From: Synechococcus sp. MIT S9220
Lineage (GTDB): Bacteria; Cyanobacteriota; Cyanobacteriia; PCC-6307; Cyanobiaceae
Direction of reading: 5' to 3'
DNA length: 64,000 bases
NCBI RefSeq assembly: GCF_014304815.1
Contig: NZ_CP047958.1
Coordinates: 1,674,001-1,738,000 of the forward strand
Both the position numbers and the translations under genes were made by a program. Shown piece by piece: positions 10,624 to 19,207 of this stretch; positions within the stretch are counted from its first letter, which is position 1, and each line of letters opens with the position of its first letter. The notes below the pieces were generated by a model. It was not told the DNA's origin. It made no database searches and worked only from the letters and a program-made list of their open reading frames with translations.

Positions 10624-11814
10624 ATGACTCCCAGCGAGCCTCTTGAAGAGATCAGGCGAAATTCGAATGCAGCGCTGGCCTCGATCGGCATCGGCTTACG
10701 TATCGAATGTCGCGGTCGCCGGTTAAACCTGCGTGGCTTGTTACCTGGGCGTGAAAAACCCGGCCAGCGATCGGTGCAACGTCTCAGCCTCGGCCTTGAG
10801 AACGACAGGGATGGATTGCGCGAAGCCGAGCAGATCGCTCGGGTGATCGATGCCCAGCTCAAGCGCAACCAGTTTCGATGGGAGCAGTGGATCAAGGCGC
10901 CTGTGCAAACGGCGACCACATCCGGCGCTGCAGCTGGAACGAGCCATCTGCTGGATCAGCAACTCCAGACCTTCGAGCAAGCCTTTTTTGCTGATCCACG
11001 ACGGCGACGCTCACCTGCTGGCAGTCGAACCACATGGACAGGTGCCTACAACCCCTACCTGCGACGACTGCGCACTCTGGCCGGCAAGGACATGGGCCGA
11101 ATCGGCGCCAAGCTGCTGCTTCAGACCCTGCACAGCTACCCCGATGGAAGCCGCAGTCGCCAGCAATGCAGCACAGCCCTGGGCAGCCTGGCCAGGCACC
11201 TGGAACTGGAACTGCCCGAGAACTGGCGAGCAGAGGCGGCCGGCTATGGCCTGCATCGAGCCCGCTTCCGCCAGCTCCCCAGCGACCAGCAAATTCTCGA
11301 GAGCATCCTGCGGATTCCCAATCCACGCTGGCGACTGGCCTATGGCCTGATGGCCACCTATGGCCTTCGCAACCATGAAGTGTTCTTCAGCGACCTCTCC
11401 GCACTGAGCGACGGGGGAGATCGCGTGATCCGGGTCTTGCCCACCACCAAAACGGGTGAGCATCAGGTTTGGCCTTTCAACCCGGAGTGGGTCGAGCGGT
11501 TCGACCTTCTGAAACTTGGACGTGAGCCGCAGGCGCTGCCGGTGATCAGCACTGATCTGAGGACAACGACCCTGCAGCAGGTGGGACGCCGGGTCACCGA
11601 GCAATTTCGGCGCTACGACCTTCCCCTCACCCCTTATGACCTGCGCCATGCCTGGGCAGTGAGAACCATCCACATCGGTTTACCTGACACGGTTTCCGCG
11701 AGAATGATGGGCCACTCCGTGGCCATTCACACCCGCACCTATCACCACTGGATCACCCGGCGCGATCAGCAGCAGGCTGTGGACGCGGCCCTGGCACGAC
11801 AACAGGCGTCATGA
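10624..11814 (+). CDS. Tyrosine recombinase/phage-integrase-family protein
   Basis: A 396-residue protein with an N-terminal DNA-binding arm and a C-terminal tyrosine recombinase domain. Visible catalytic features are Arg249 in YGLRNHEV (R-x-x-E), Arg341 in [12 protein letters not shown], His364 in MMGHS and the nucleophile candidate Tyr373 nine residues later (TRTYHHW). The first histidine of box II is a tyrosine (Tyr338), a deviation that may affect activity. A strong AAGGAAAGG ribosome site precedes the ATG. There is no tRNA, att repeat or phage gene nearby, so it looks like a resident chromosomal recombinase rather than part of an island. Confidence 0.8.
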   Translation: MTPSEPLEEIRRNSNAALASIGIGLRIECRGRRLNLRGLLPGREKPGQRSVQRLSLGLENDRDGLREAEQIARVIDAQLKRNQFRWEQWIKAPVQTATTSGAAAGTSHLLDQQLQTFEQAFFADPRRRRSPAGSRTTWTGAYNPYLRRLRTLAGKDMGRIGAKLLLQTLHSYPDGSRSRQQCSTALGSLARHLELELPENWRAEAAGYGLHRARFRQLPSDQQILESILRIPNPRWRLAYGLMATYGLRNHEVFFSDLSALSDGGDRVIRVLPTTKTGEHQVWPFNPEWVERFDLLKLGREPQALPVISTDLRTTTLQQVGRRVTEQFRRYDLPLTPYDLRHAWAVRTIHIGLPDTVSARMMGHSVAIHTRTYHHWITRRDQQQAVDAALARQQAS

Positions 11815-11984
11815 GGGATCATTAACCCAGGCTGGCCATGCAATTGCTGACAACACCTTGGTTTGGATTGCGCGAACGCATCCAGATGTCAACGCACTAT
11901 CGGCTTTCGCTGCCGCAGAACGCCTCACTTCAACGTCAGGATGAACGCTCTGGATGACGCCCCTCTCATCCATTCCTGATCCTG

Positions 11985-12635
11985 ATGACCTCGTTTCTGC
12001 GGCCCCTGGCCTATCGCTACCGCTGGATCTACGACACGGTCACGGCGATCTCATCACTGAGTGTGGGTGGAGTCGAGCAACTCCGCAGCCTGGGGCTGGA
12101 GGCACTGCAGTCGAGGCTTGAGAGCGGTGCGCCTGTGCTGGATCTCTGCTGCGGCAGCGGTGAGGCCGCAGCACCCTGGTTGGCGGCCGGCTTCAGTGTC
12201 ACAGGGCTTGATCTCTCTCCGCTCGCCCTGACTCTCGCCGCCCGACGCCACCCAGGCCTGAAGCGAGTGGAGGGATTGGCCGAGGAACCACCGTTCCAAG
12301 ATGAAAGCTTTCATGCCATTCAGCTGAGCGTTGCGCTGCATGAATTTCCGCGCCGAGAACGCGAGCTGGTGCTGCGCCAGAGCTTGCGCCTGTTGAAACC
12401 AGGTGGCTGGCTGGTGATTGTGGATCTGCACCCCGCAGGACCATGGCTGCGACTGCCGCAACAACTGTTCTGCGCCTTGTTTGAAACCGATACGGCCACG
12501 TCCATGCTGGAGGACGACCTGCCGTCTCAGCTGCAGAAGCTCGGTTTCACTGCGGTGAAGCAGGAGTTACTGGCAGGGCAGGCCCTGCAGCGGCTCACCG
12601 CGGCACGACCAAGCATTGACGCACCTTCTCCATGA
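11985..12635 (+). CDS. Class I SAM-dependent methyltransferase
   Basis: A 216-residue methyltransferase of the type 11 (UbiE-like) group. Motif I is VLDLCCGSGEAA (near residue 50), followed by GLDLSPLAL (motif II acidic loop) and LLKPGGWLVIVDLHP (motif III/post-III). The substrate cannot be read from the sequence. The 170 bases before it contain no gene. Its last codons overlap cobO by 4 bases (ATGA at 12632), so the two are translationally coupled; a cobalamin-related role is possible but unsupported by any domain. Confidence 0.8.
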   Translation: MTSFLRPLAYRYRWIYDTVTAISSLSVGGVEQLRSLGLEALQSRLESGAPVLDLCCGSGEAAAPWLAAGFSVTGLDLSPLALTLAARRHPGLKRVEGLAEEPPFQDESFHAIQLSVALHEFPRRERELVLRQSLRLLKPGGWLVIVDLHPAGPWLRLPQQLFCALFETDTATSMLEDDLPSQLQKLGFTAVKQELLAGQALQRLTAARPSIDAPSP

Positions 12636-13297
12636 GCAACAGCAATCTCGACCAGACGGCAGCGGAACTGGGCATGGGAGGAAAGCTTGCACCAGAGCAG
12701 GACGATGCCGGCTACCGAAAGCGCATGGAACGACGCCAACAGGTGCAACGCCAGCGCGTCGAGGAGCGCAACAAGGAGAAGGGACTGATCCTGGTGTTCA
12801 CCGGCCACGGCAAGGGCAAAACAACGGCAGGCCTGGGGCTTGTGCTTCGCACCCTCGGCCACGGCGAACGGGTGGCGGTTGTGCAATTCATCAAGGGTGG
12901 TTGGGAGCCAGGCGAAGCCAGGGCGCTACAAGCGTTCGGCGACCAGATCAGCTGGCATGCACTGGGGGAGGGATTTACCTGGGAAACCCAAGACCGCCAG
13001 CGTGATCAGCAACTGGTCACAGAGGCCTGGCAAACCGCCCTGGACCACCTACGTGACGAGCGCATCAAGCTGGTTCTGCTGGATGAACTCAATGTGGCCA
13101 TCAAGCTGGGCTACATCGAACCAGACACCGTGATCGCTGGCCTGAGGGAGCGACCTGAGCTGTGCCATGTGGCCGTCACTGGACGCGGAGCACCGGCATC
13201 ACTGATCGATGCAGCCGACCTCGTGACGGAAATGACCTTGAGCAAACACCCATTCAGAGAGCAGGGTGTGAAAGCTCAGGCTGGCATCGAGTACTGA
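12632..13297 (+). CDS. cobO: Corrinoid adenosyltransferase, CobO/BtuR type
   Basis: Transfers the 5'-deoxyadenosyl group from ATP to cob(I)yrinic acid a,c-diamide or related corrinoids in cobalamin synthesis. The 221-residue protein has the family P-loop FTGHGKGKTTAGLG near residue 55, then VVQFIKGGWEPGEA, the DELNVAIKLGYI acidic motif and GRGAPASLIDAADLVTEM. An N-terminal charged helix of about 45 residues precedes the P-loop, as in other cyanobacterial CobO proteins. It overlaps the upstream methyltransferase (ATGA). Another cobalamin gene, cobK, is at 35.2-36.0 kb. Confidence 0.93.
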   Translation: MSNSNLDQTAAELGMGGKLAPEQDDAGYRKRMERRQQVQRQRVEERNKEKGLILVFTGHGKGKTTAGLGLVLRTLGHGERVAVVQFIKGGWEPGEARALQAFGDQISWHALGEGFTWETQDRQRDQQLVTEAWQTALDHLRDERIKLVLLDELNVAIKLGYIEPDTVIAGLRERPELCHVAVTGRGAPASLIDAADLVTEMTLSKHPFREQGVKAQAGIEY

Positions 13298-13300
13298 AGC

Positions 13301-13486
13301 TCAGCCCTGATCCAGATCGCGTCTGATCAAACCCGACGCAGCAGTCAGCACCGACAGACCACTCACCAGAAGAGCACGATGAACAATGGGATCACGCCAG
13401 CAGGACGGATCCTGACTAGCGCGATCCAAAGCGGAGAGGGTAAGGCGTGCCATCACCGAACTGCGTCCACCGTTCTCGTCAGACAT
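13301..13486 (-). CDS. Possible small protein, unknown function
   Basis: A 61-codon reading frame that fills the space between cobO and pyrH on the opposite strand. The product has a charged N-terminus, an internal Met at residue 12 (MARLTLSALDRA) and one moderately hydrophobic stretch (ALLVSGLSVLTAASGL). No family is recognised and no clear Shine-Dalgarno precedes the ATG, so it may not be real; it is listed because nothing else explains this interval. Confidence 0.35.
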   Translation of the reverse strand: MSDENGGRSSVMARLTLSALDRASQDPSCWRDPIVHRALLVSGLSVLTAASGLIRRDLDQG

Positions 13487-13588
13487 GGGGGCTTTGACGT
13501 TTCCCTATCCAAGCGGCTCCGCTGCGTACGCGCCAGTGGCGGGACCGTCCGATCCTGGTTGCTACTGTCAGCTGGATCAGGTGGATGA

Positions 13589-14296
13589 ATGGCCTACGCG
13601 CGTGCACTCCTGAAACTCAGCGGAGAGGCGCTGATGGGAGACCAGGGCTACGGAATCGATCCCGCCATCGTGCAGTCCATCGCTGAAGACGTTGCCAAGG
13701 TGATCGCTGGCGGCACCCAGCTGGCGATTGTGGTGGGCGGAGGAAACATCTTCCGAGGCCTGAAAGGGTCGGCCGCCGGAATGGATCGAGCCACAGCGGA
13801 TTACGTGGGCATGCTGGCCACCGTGATGAATGCGATCACGCTCCAGGACGGACTGGAGCGCGCAGGTGTACCAACCCGAGTGCAGACCGCCATTGGCATG
13901 CAGGAAGTCGCCGAGCCTTACATCCGCCGTAAAGCCATCCGCCATCTCGAGAAAGGACGTGTGGTGGTCTTCGGCGCTGGTTGCGGTAATCCCTTCTTCA
14001 CCACCGACACCACGGCAGCTCTGCGGGCAGCCGAGATCAATGCGGATGTGGTGTTCAAGGCCACCAAGGTGGATGGTGTCTATGACAAGGATCCCGCCAT
14101 CCATGCCGATGCCGTGAAACAGGAGCACCTCACCTACCAGCAGGTTCTGAGCGGTGAACTCGCCGTGATGGACAGCACGGCCATCGCTCTTTGCAAAGAC
14201 AACAACATCCCGATTGTTGTTTTCAATCTGTTTGAACCTGGCAACATCGGCAAAGCCGTGGCTGGAGAGCCGATCGGTTCCCGGATCAACAACTGA
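13589..14296 (+). CDS. pyrH: UMP kinase
   Basis: Phosphorylates UMP to UDP in pyrimidine nucleotide synthesis. The 235-residue protein has the amino-acid-kinase fold: [11 protein letters not shown] at the N-terminus, [11 protein letters not shown] (phosphate loop), [18 protein letters not shown] (the family signature), and [15 protein letters not shown] in the nucleotide site. Length is standard for the hexameric bacterial enzyme. A GGTGG stretch precedes the ATG. frr follows 8 bases later, the usual pyrH-frr pair of bacteria. Confidence 0.96.
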   Translation: MAYARALLKLSGEALMGDQGYGIDPAIVQSIAEDVAKVIAGGTQLAIVVGGGNIFRGLKGSAAGMDRATADYVGMLATVMNAITLQDGLERAGVPTRVQTAIGMQEVAEPYIRRKAIRHLEKGRVVVFGAGCGNPFFTTDTTAALRAAEINADVVFKATKVDGVYDKDPAIHADAVKQEHLTYQQVLSGELAVMDSTAIALCKDNNIPIVVFNLFEPGNIGKAVAGEPIGSRINN

Positions 14297-14304
14297 CAAG
14301 CGTT

Positions 14305-14853
14305 ATGTCGAAGCAAGACCTCGAAGCGAGCATGCAGAAGTCGGTGGAATCCACCCAACGCATGTTCAACACCATCCGAACAGGACGGGCCAACTCGTCT
14401 CTGCTCGATCGCATCTCGGTGGAGTACTACGGCGCCGACACGCCACTGAAATCGTTAGCCACGCTGACCACACCGGACTCACAGACCATCCAGATCCAGC
14501 CCTTCGACATCAGCTCGCTGGCGGGAATTGAGAAGGCGATCGCCATGAGCGAACTGGGCTTCACCCCCAACAACGACGGCAAAATCATCCGCATTAACGT
14601 GCCACCACTCACCGAGGAGCGGCGCAAGGAGTTCTGCAAGCTCGCCTCCAAATATGCCGAGGAAGGAAAGGTTGCCCTGCGCAACATCCGCCGCGACGCC
14701 ATCGACAAAATCAAGAAGCAGGAAAAAGAGGGTGAGTTTTCCGAGGATCAAAGCCGTGACGAACAGGAAACCATCCAGAAAACTCTCGAGAAGTTCATCG
14801 CACAGCTGGAGAAGCACTTGGCCGATAAGGAGGCCGACATCCTCAAGGTGTGA
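14305..14853 (+). CDS. frr: Ribosome recycling factor
   Basis: Together with EF-G splits post-termination ribosomes. The 182-residue sequence shows the conserved [21 protein letters not shown]-terminal helix, the [20 protein letters not shown] domain II strands and the C-terminal helix [20 protein letters not shown]. Length is normal. It directly follows pyrH, and its TGA stop overlaps the GTG start of the next gene (GTGA), so the flavoprotein downstream is likely co-translated. Confidence 0.97.
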   Translation: MSKQDLEASMQKSVESTQRMFNTIRTGRANSSLLDRISVEYYGADTPLKSLATLTTPDSQTIQIQPFDISSLAGIEKAIAMSELGFTPNNDGKIIRINVPPLTEERRKEFCKLASKYAEEGKVALRNIRRDAIDKIKKQEKEGEFSEDQSRDEQETIQKTLEKFIAQLEKHLADKEADILKV

Positions 14854-15980
14854 TTACAACTGACGTTGCCGTGATTGGTGCCGGAGCTGCCGGCACTTCA
14901 GCTGCTTTTCACCTTGCTCACGCAGGGCATTCCGTCACCATTCTCGAAGCGGAGACCCGGGCCCAGATCAAGCCCTGCGGTGGAGGTATGGCCTCCTCTG
15001 TGCAGAACTGGTTCCCTTTCGACCTCAGCCCTGCGGTTGATGATGTCATCCGTCAGGTCGACTTCAGCTGGTGTCTGGAGGATCCGGTTGTCGCCGAACT
15101 TCCCGGTGAGGCACCGTTCTGGATTGTGAGGCGTGAGCATCTGGATTCCTTGTTGCTTGAGCAGGCCGTGAGCGCTGGTGCCACCGTTCAGCGACCATGT
15201 CATGTGACGGCGCTCGATCGCACCGGCGAGTGCTGGACGCTCACAGCGGAACAGGGGACAACTGTGAAGGCCCGAGCCGTGGTGATCGCTGATGGCTCAG
15301 GGTCTCCCTGGCCGCAACAAGTCGGCGTCGGCCCGAGCTCGCTGCACATGGCAAGCACACTCTCGGTTCGTCTGGAAGGGCTGGGAACGCTCGCTCCTGG
15401 AACGGCACGTTTCGAATTCGGTCTTGTGCACCACGGGTTTGCCTGGGCTTTTCCGCTGGCAGATGGGATCAATGTGGGAGTGGGCACCTTCATCGGTCGT
15501 GATGTCACCGATTCGGAGGCGATCCTGAATGCACTGCTCCCTGACCTTGGCTTTGCAGCCGACGCAGGTCTTAGGCAGCAGGCCAATCTGAGGGTCTGGA
15601 ACGGTCACAGCCCGCTCCATGCCGACGGGGTGGTGGCGGTTGGCGATGCCGCATCTCTCTGCGACCCCTTCCTTGCAGAGGGGTTGCGACCAGCTCTAAT
15701 GAGCGGCTGCGAAGCCGCAAAGCACCTGGACCACTGGCTGAAGGGCGACGAACAATCGTTAAAGGGCTACTCCAAGGCGATGCGACAGCGCTGGGGCGAC
15801 TCCATGGCATGGGGTCGTCGAATTGCCCAGGTGTTTTACCGCTTCCCCGGTGTGGGCTATCAGCTAGGGGTCAAACGGCCGACAGCTCCCAGACGGATCG
15901 CCCAGATCCTCTCCGGAGAGATGGGCTATGGCGATATCGCTCAGCGGGTCATTCGCCGGCTGCTGCTGCAGCGCAGCTAG
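14850..15980 (+). CDS. Geranylgeranyl-reductase-like FAD oxidoreductase
   Basis: A 376-residue flavoprotein of the geranylgeranyl reductase/ChlP superfamily. It has the N-terminal [19 protein letters not shown] nucleotide loop with a following ILEAE, a PCGGGMAS motif, and the second FAD motif [26 protein letters not shown] near residue 255. It is divergent from ChlP proper, so it is better called a ChlP-like paralogue of unknown substrate; reduction of an isoprenoid chain is a guess from the family. The GTG start overlaps frr. Its TAG stop lies in a CTAG palindrome shared with the convergent photolyase. Confidence 0.8.
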   Translation: MITTDVAVIGAGAAGTSAAFHLAHAGHSVTILEAETRAQIKPCGGGMASSVQNWFPFDLSPAVDDVIRQVDFSWCLEDPVVAELPGEAPFWIVRREHLDSLLLEQAVSAGATVQRPCHVTALDRTGECWTLTAEQGTTVKARAVVIADGSGSPWPQQVGVGPSSLHMASTLSVRLEGLGTLAPGTARFEFGLVHHGFAWAFPLADGINVGVGTFIGRDVTDSEAILNALLPDLGFAADAGLRQQANLRVWNGHSPLHADGVVAVGDAASLCDPFLAEGLRPALMSGCEAAKHLDHWLKGDEQSLKGYSKAMRQRWGDSMAWGRRIAQVFYRFPGVGYQLGVKRPTAPRRIAQILSGEMGYGDIAQRVIRRLLLQRS

Positions 15981-17476
15981 AGATCGAAGGCCAGCTGCTG
16001 CACCGATGGATCACTATCGAAGGCCAGCTGCTGCACCGATGGATCACTAACGCGGCGACGTGATCGTCGTCGGGATGGTGCCGGCAAACCAGCCCGCCTG
16101 GAGCCATGCCGCCGCTGAATCGCATCGGCATGGCGGTCAAAGCCAGCTGAATGCCTGATCGCGAAGATCCGCTCCTTGGCCTGTCTTGCTGAATCGGCAC
16201 AATCCACAATCGGCATAACGCCGTTGAGCGCCCAGGGTTCATGAAGATGCACCGTGGGAATGTCCGCCAGTTCAGGGCACCAGCGGCGGATGAACACGCC
16301 GTCCTGATCGTGATCACGACCCTGCTTGATCGGGTTGTAGATCCGGATCGTGTTGATGGAGGTGCTGCCCGACTGCATCTGGCATTGACTCCAGTGAATC
16401 CCCGGTTCGTAATCCACAAACTGACGGGCGAGGTGCAGGCCGCTGTCCCTCCAGGGCAACCAGAGGTTGTAGCTCGCAAACGACATCAACATTGCCCGCA
16501 TCCGGAAGTTGATCCAGCCATTGGCCCTCAGAGCCCGCATGCAGGCATCCACAAAAGGCACTCCGGTTCGGCCTTCCGCCCAGGCCGATAGACGCTCGGC
16601 ATCAGGATCTCGGAGATCACGCATGAAAGGGTGAAAGTCCTGCCACTCGATTGAGGGTTGATCCTCAAGCTTCTGGATGAAATGACAGTGCCAGTGAAGC
16701 CTCGACCCAAAACTGCGCGCCCCACGTCCCCGGCTTGCACGACTGCGCTGAAGAACCTCACGCATGGACAGGCAACCCCAGGTGAGATAAGTCGAGAGCC
16801 TGGAACATCCTGTGAAGGCCCTGTTCGGACTGGAGATGGATTGGCAGTACTGCCCCACCCGTTGGTCCAGGAAATGCTCGAGTTCGTTCAGACCGGCATG
16901 ACGGCCACCATGCTGGCGATGAGGGCATGGATCAGGCTCGAGTCCCAGGTCAGCAGCCGAAGGCACTTCACCGGTTGAGACCCCCTGCAGTGGCTCGAGA
17001 CGGGTGGGAGCAGGCGTGATCGGTTCCGCCATGCGCTCTTCCCAGCGCCGGGCCCATCCACCACGTGTCCGCAACGGGCGGATCACACCGAACTGCGGAA
17101 TCTCTCGCCAGGGAATGCTGCGCTCCCTGGCCCACGCCGCGACCCGCCTGTCTCTGGCGTAGGTCCAGTCATTACCAGTCTCTTCATGACTCCAGAGGCC
17201 CGACACTCCGAGCTGACGCCTGGCACGCTCAAGCACTGTCACTGCATCCCCGCAGCGAATGACCAGCGGCTGGCCAAGAGCAGCCATGGCCTGCTGAAGG
17301 TCGAGCAGAGCTTCCCTGCAGAACTCCCACTGACGACCTGAGACATCCTGCTGGCGCCAAAGATCAGGCTCAACGATGTAAAGAGGCAGCACGTCTCCAA
17401 GAGCCAGTGCCTGGATCAGTGGCCTGTGATCCTCGAGCCGCAAGTCACGCTTGAACCAAACCAGCTGCAACGCCAT
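15977..17476 (-). CDS. Photolyase/cryptochrome-family flavoprotein
   Basis: A 499-residue member of the DNA photolyase/cryptochrome family, probably repairing pyrimidine dimers with blue light. The N-terminal alpha/beta domain begins VWFKRDLRLEDHRPL; the FAD domain contains SRLSTYLTWGCLSMREV, GRTGVPFVDACMRAL, WINFRMRAMLMSFAS and the block VDYEPGIHWSQCQMQSG. The C-terminus is an Arg-rich tail ending in a perfectly duplicated 11-residue segment (SDPSVQQLAFD twice). Photolyase versus cryptochrome function cannot be settled from sequence alone. It converges with the flavoprotein gene, the two overlapping by 4 bases. Confidence 0.87.
   Translation of the reverse strand: MALQLVWFKRDLRLEDHRPLIQALALGDVLPLYIVEPDLWRQQDVSGRQWEFCREALLDLQQAMAALGQPLVIRCGDAVTVLERARRQLGVSGLWSHEETGNDWTYARDRRVAAWARERSIPWREIPQFGVIRPLRTRGGWARRWEERMAEPITPAPTRLEPLQGVSTGEVPSAADLGLEPDPCPHRQHGGRHAGLNELEHFLDQRVGQYCQSISSPNRAFTGCSRLSTYLTWGCLSMREVLQRSRASRGRGARSFGSRLHWHCHFIQKLEDQPSIEWQDFHPFMRDLRDPDAERLSAWAEGRTGVPFVDACMRALRANGWINFRMRAMLMSFASYNLWLPWRDSGLHLARQFVDYEPGIHWSQCQMQSGSTSINTIRIYNPIKQGRDHDQDGVFIRRWCPELADIPTVHLHEPWALNGVMPIVDCADSARQAKERIFAIRHSAGFDRHADAIQRRHGSRRAGLPAPSRRRSRRRVSDPSVQQLAFDSDPSVQQLAFDL
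15983..16048. repeat. Perfect 33-bp tandem duplication at the photolyase C-terminus
   Basis: Two identical head-to-tail 33-base units occupy 15983-16015 and 16016-16048, each starting ATCGAAGGCCAGCTGCTGCA. The unit is a multiple of three and lies in frame, so it adds one extra copy of SDPSVQQLAFD just before the photolyase stop. The identity of the copies suggests a very recent slippage or duplication event. Confidence 0.95.
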
Positions 17477-17526
17477 CGATTGCGGAACAGCTCCAAAACA
17501 CTCTCAAGAAACTAGTCAGATTGAGA

Positions 17527-17916
17527 TCAGGCTTGGGGTGCAATCTTCAGATCACGCAGACGGGCGTCGACTGAGGCCAGAAGCTCGACGGCAAACATGG
17601 GCGACTCCTGAACGGCAAACAGAAATTTCTCGCGGTTCATCTCGATCAGGCGGCAATCGGTTTCAGCCTTTGCCGTGCCCAGTCGACGATGGCCTTCCAT
17701 CACCAACGCACCGGCACCAAACACATTGCCAGCTTCGATCAGTTCATATCCCTGCTGGCCGTTTTCATTGGTCCAGCTCAGTCGGAGTCTGCCCTCAAGC
17801 ACACCGAACATCGACGCACCAGGCTCGTCAGCCTTGAAGATCACGTCGCCAGTATGAGCGCCATGCACCTCACTCTTCTGAGCAAGGGCACGCATGGTGT
17901 CGAGGAGAGCATTCAC
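17527..17916 (-). CDS. Stand-alone cyclic-nucleotide-binding domain protein
   Basis: A 129-residue protein consisting of a single cNMP-binding (CRP-type) beta-barrel: GDVIFKADEPGASMFGVLEGRLRLSW, the YELIEAGNVFGAGALVMEGHRR phosphate-cassette region and TDCRLIEMNREKFLFAV. There is no helix-turn-helix after the barrel, so it is not a CRP-type transcription factor as such. The cassette lacks the classical Arg-Ala or Arg-Thr ligand, so nucleotide binding is uncertain. It lies 28 bases downstream of the transaldolase gene on the same strand. Confidence 0.75.
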   Translation of the reverse strand: MNALLDTMRALAQKSEVHGAHTGDVIFKADEPGASMFGVLEGRLRLSWTNENGQQGYELIEAGNVFGAGALVMEGHRRLGTAKAETDCRLIEMNREKFLFAVQESPMFAVELLASVDARLRDLKIAPQA

Positions 17917-17944
17917 GGAGAAACAGTCAGAGACGACAGGACGA

Positions 17945-19117
17945 TCAGGCTCTGGTCAGTGACAGGGCAGATCCGAAGCCGCACCGCACCTCTTCCTGAG
18001 TAAGTCGGCCGTCATGATCTGCATCCAGAGCATCAAACACAGCATCACTGCCCAGCCATTCATCACGCGTGATGCAGCCGTCACCGTTCATGTCATTCAG
18101 CATGAAGATCTCCTGCACGGCATGACCGAAAGCCTGACCACCCTCAAGTTCCGCGAGTCGATGGGCCAGCATGCTTTCAAGCGTTTCAATCGCTTTGCTG
18201 AAGCCCTTGATGCCTTCACCAAGTTTGTCTGTGGCCATCCGATCAGAGGCCATCAGGCTGTCGAACTGCTCCTTGTCGACGTGGATCTGAGGCTCACTGT
18301 TTGAGGGGTTTGTCGCATCGAGTTTGCGATTGAGAATGGCCTCACTGGAACGCAGCTGATCCAGCAACTTGGGTGAAATGGTGAGCAGATCGCAACCGGC
18401 AAGCTCGGTGATTTCATCAAGGTTGCGAAAACTAGCCCCCATCACCTCAGTCTTGTAGCCGTAGGCCTTGAAGTAGTTGAAGATTCTGGTGACAGACAAG
18501 ACACCGGGGTCCTCCGGACCGGGATAAGAATCCCTTCCTGTCTCGGCTTTGTACCAGTCGAGGATGCGGCCAACGAACGGCGAAACGAGAGTCACGCCTG
18601 CTTCAGCGCAGGCCGCCGCCTGAGCAAAGCCAAACAGGAGCGTGAGATTGCAGTGAATGCCTTCCCTCTCAAGCACTTCAGCAGCTTTGATACCCTCCCA
18701 GGTGGAGGCGATCTTGATCAACACGCGATCATTACTGATGCCGGCGTCGTTGTAAAGGCGAACCAGCTTGCGACCCTTTTCAATCGTGGCGGCAGTGTCG
18801 TAACTGAGCCGAGCATCAACCTCGGTGGACACACGGCGGGGCACGATCTTGAGGATTTCCTTGCCGAAAATCACGCTGATCTCATCGAGCGCCTCGCGCA
18901 CCACCGTCTCAACGGGTGCACTATCGCCGATCAGATGACGGGAGGATCGCAGGGCCTCATCGATCAGACTTTGATAAGCAGGGATCTGAGCAGCAGCAAG
19001 AATCAGGGATGGATTCGTGGTGGCATCCCGTGGTGTGAATTTGCGAATTGCTTCAAGATCACCCGTATCCGCCACCACAACGGTCATCGCAGAGAGCTGC
19101 TCAAGAAGAGTTGCCAT
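17945..19117 (-). CDS. tal: Transaldolase with C-terminal EF-hand pair
   Basis: Transfers a dihydroxyacetone unit between sugar phosphates in the pentose phosphate pathway. Residues 1-320 form the TalB-type barrel: [23 protein letters not shown], the Schiff-base lysine in [11 protein letters not shown], and [11 protein letters not shown]. The last 70 residues add two EF-hand-like calcium loops, [13 protein letters not shown] and [12 protein letters not shown], each with canonical Asp/Asn/Glu ligands. This fusion is found in picocyanobacterial transaldolases and suggests calcium influence, which is inference. The ATG at 19117 matches the family start better than the upstream frame extension to 19168. 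Confidence 0.93.
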   Translation of the reverse strand: MATLLEQLSAMTVVVADTGDLEAIRKFTPRDATTNPSLILAAAQIPAYQSLIDEALRSSRHLIGDSAPVETVVREALDEISVIFGKEILKIVPRRVSTEVDARLSYDTAATIEKGRKLVRLYNDAGISNDRVLIKIASTWEGIKAAEVLEREGIHCNLTLLFGFAQAAACAEAGVTLVSPFVGRILDWYKAETGRDSYPGPEDPGVLSVTRIFNYFKAYGYKTEVMGASFRNLDEITELAGCDLLTISPKLLDQLRSSEAILNRKLDATNPSNSEPQIHVDKEQFDSLMASDRMATDKLGEGIKGFSKAIETLESMLAHRLAELEGGQAFGHAVQEIFMLNDMNGDGCITRDEWLGSDAVFDALDADHDGRLTQEEVRCGFGSALSLTRA

Positions 19118-19207
19118 GTCTCTAAAGGCTTGTTGCTTGTAACGTAGCGGCGTTTTCAGAGCTGGCATCCCACCGAAAGCTCAACGGGACGAGGCACTTC
19201 CACCACT

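Noticed and set aside
13577-14299. 240-codon minus-strand frame antisense to pyrH and 250-codon frame antisense to hemH (9395-10147)
   Set aside because: Both mirror conserved enzymes on the other strand and show no own motifs.
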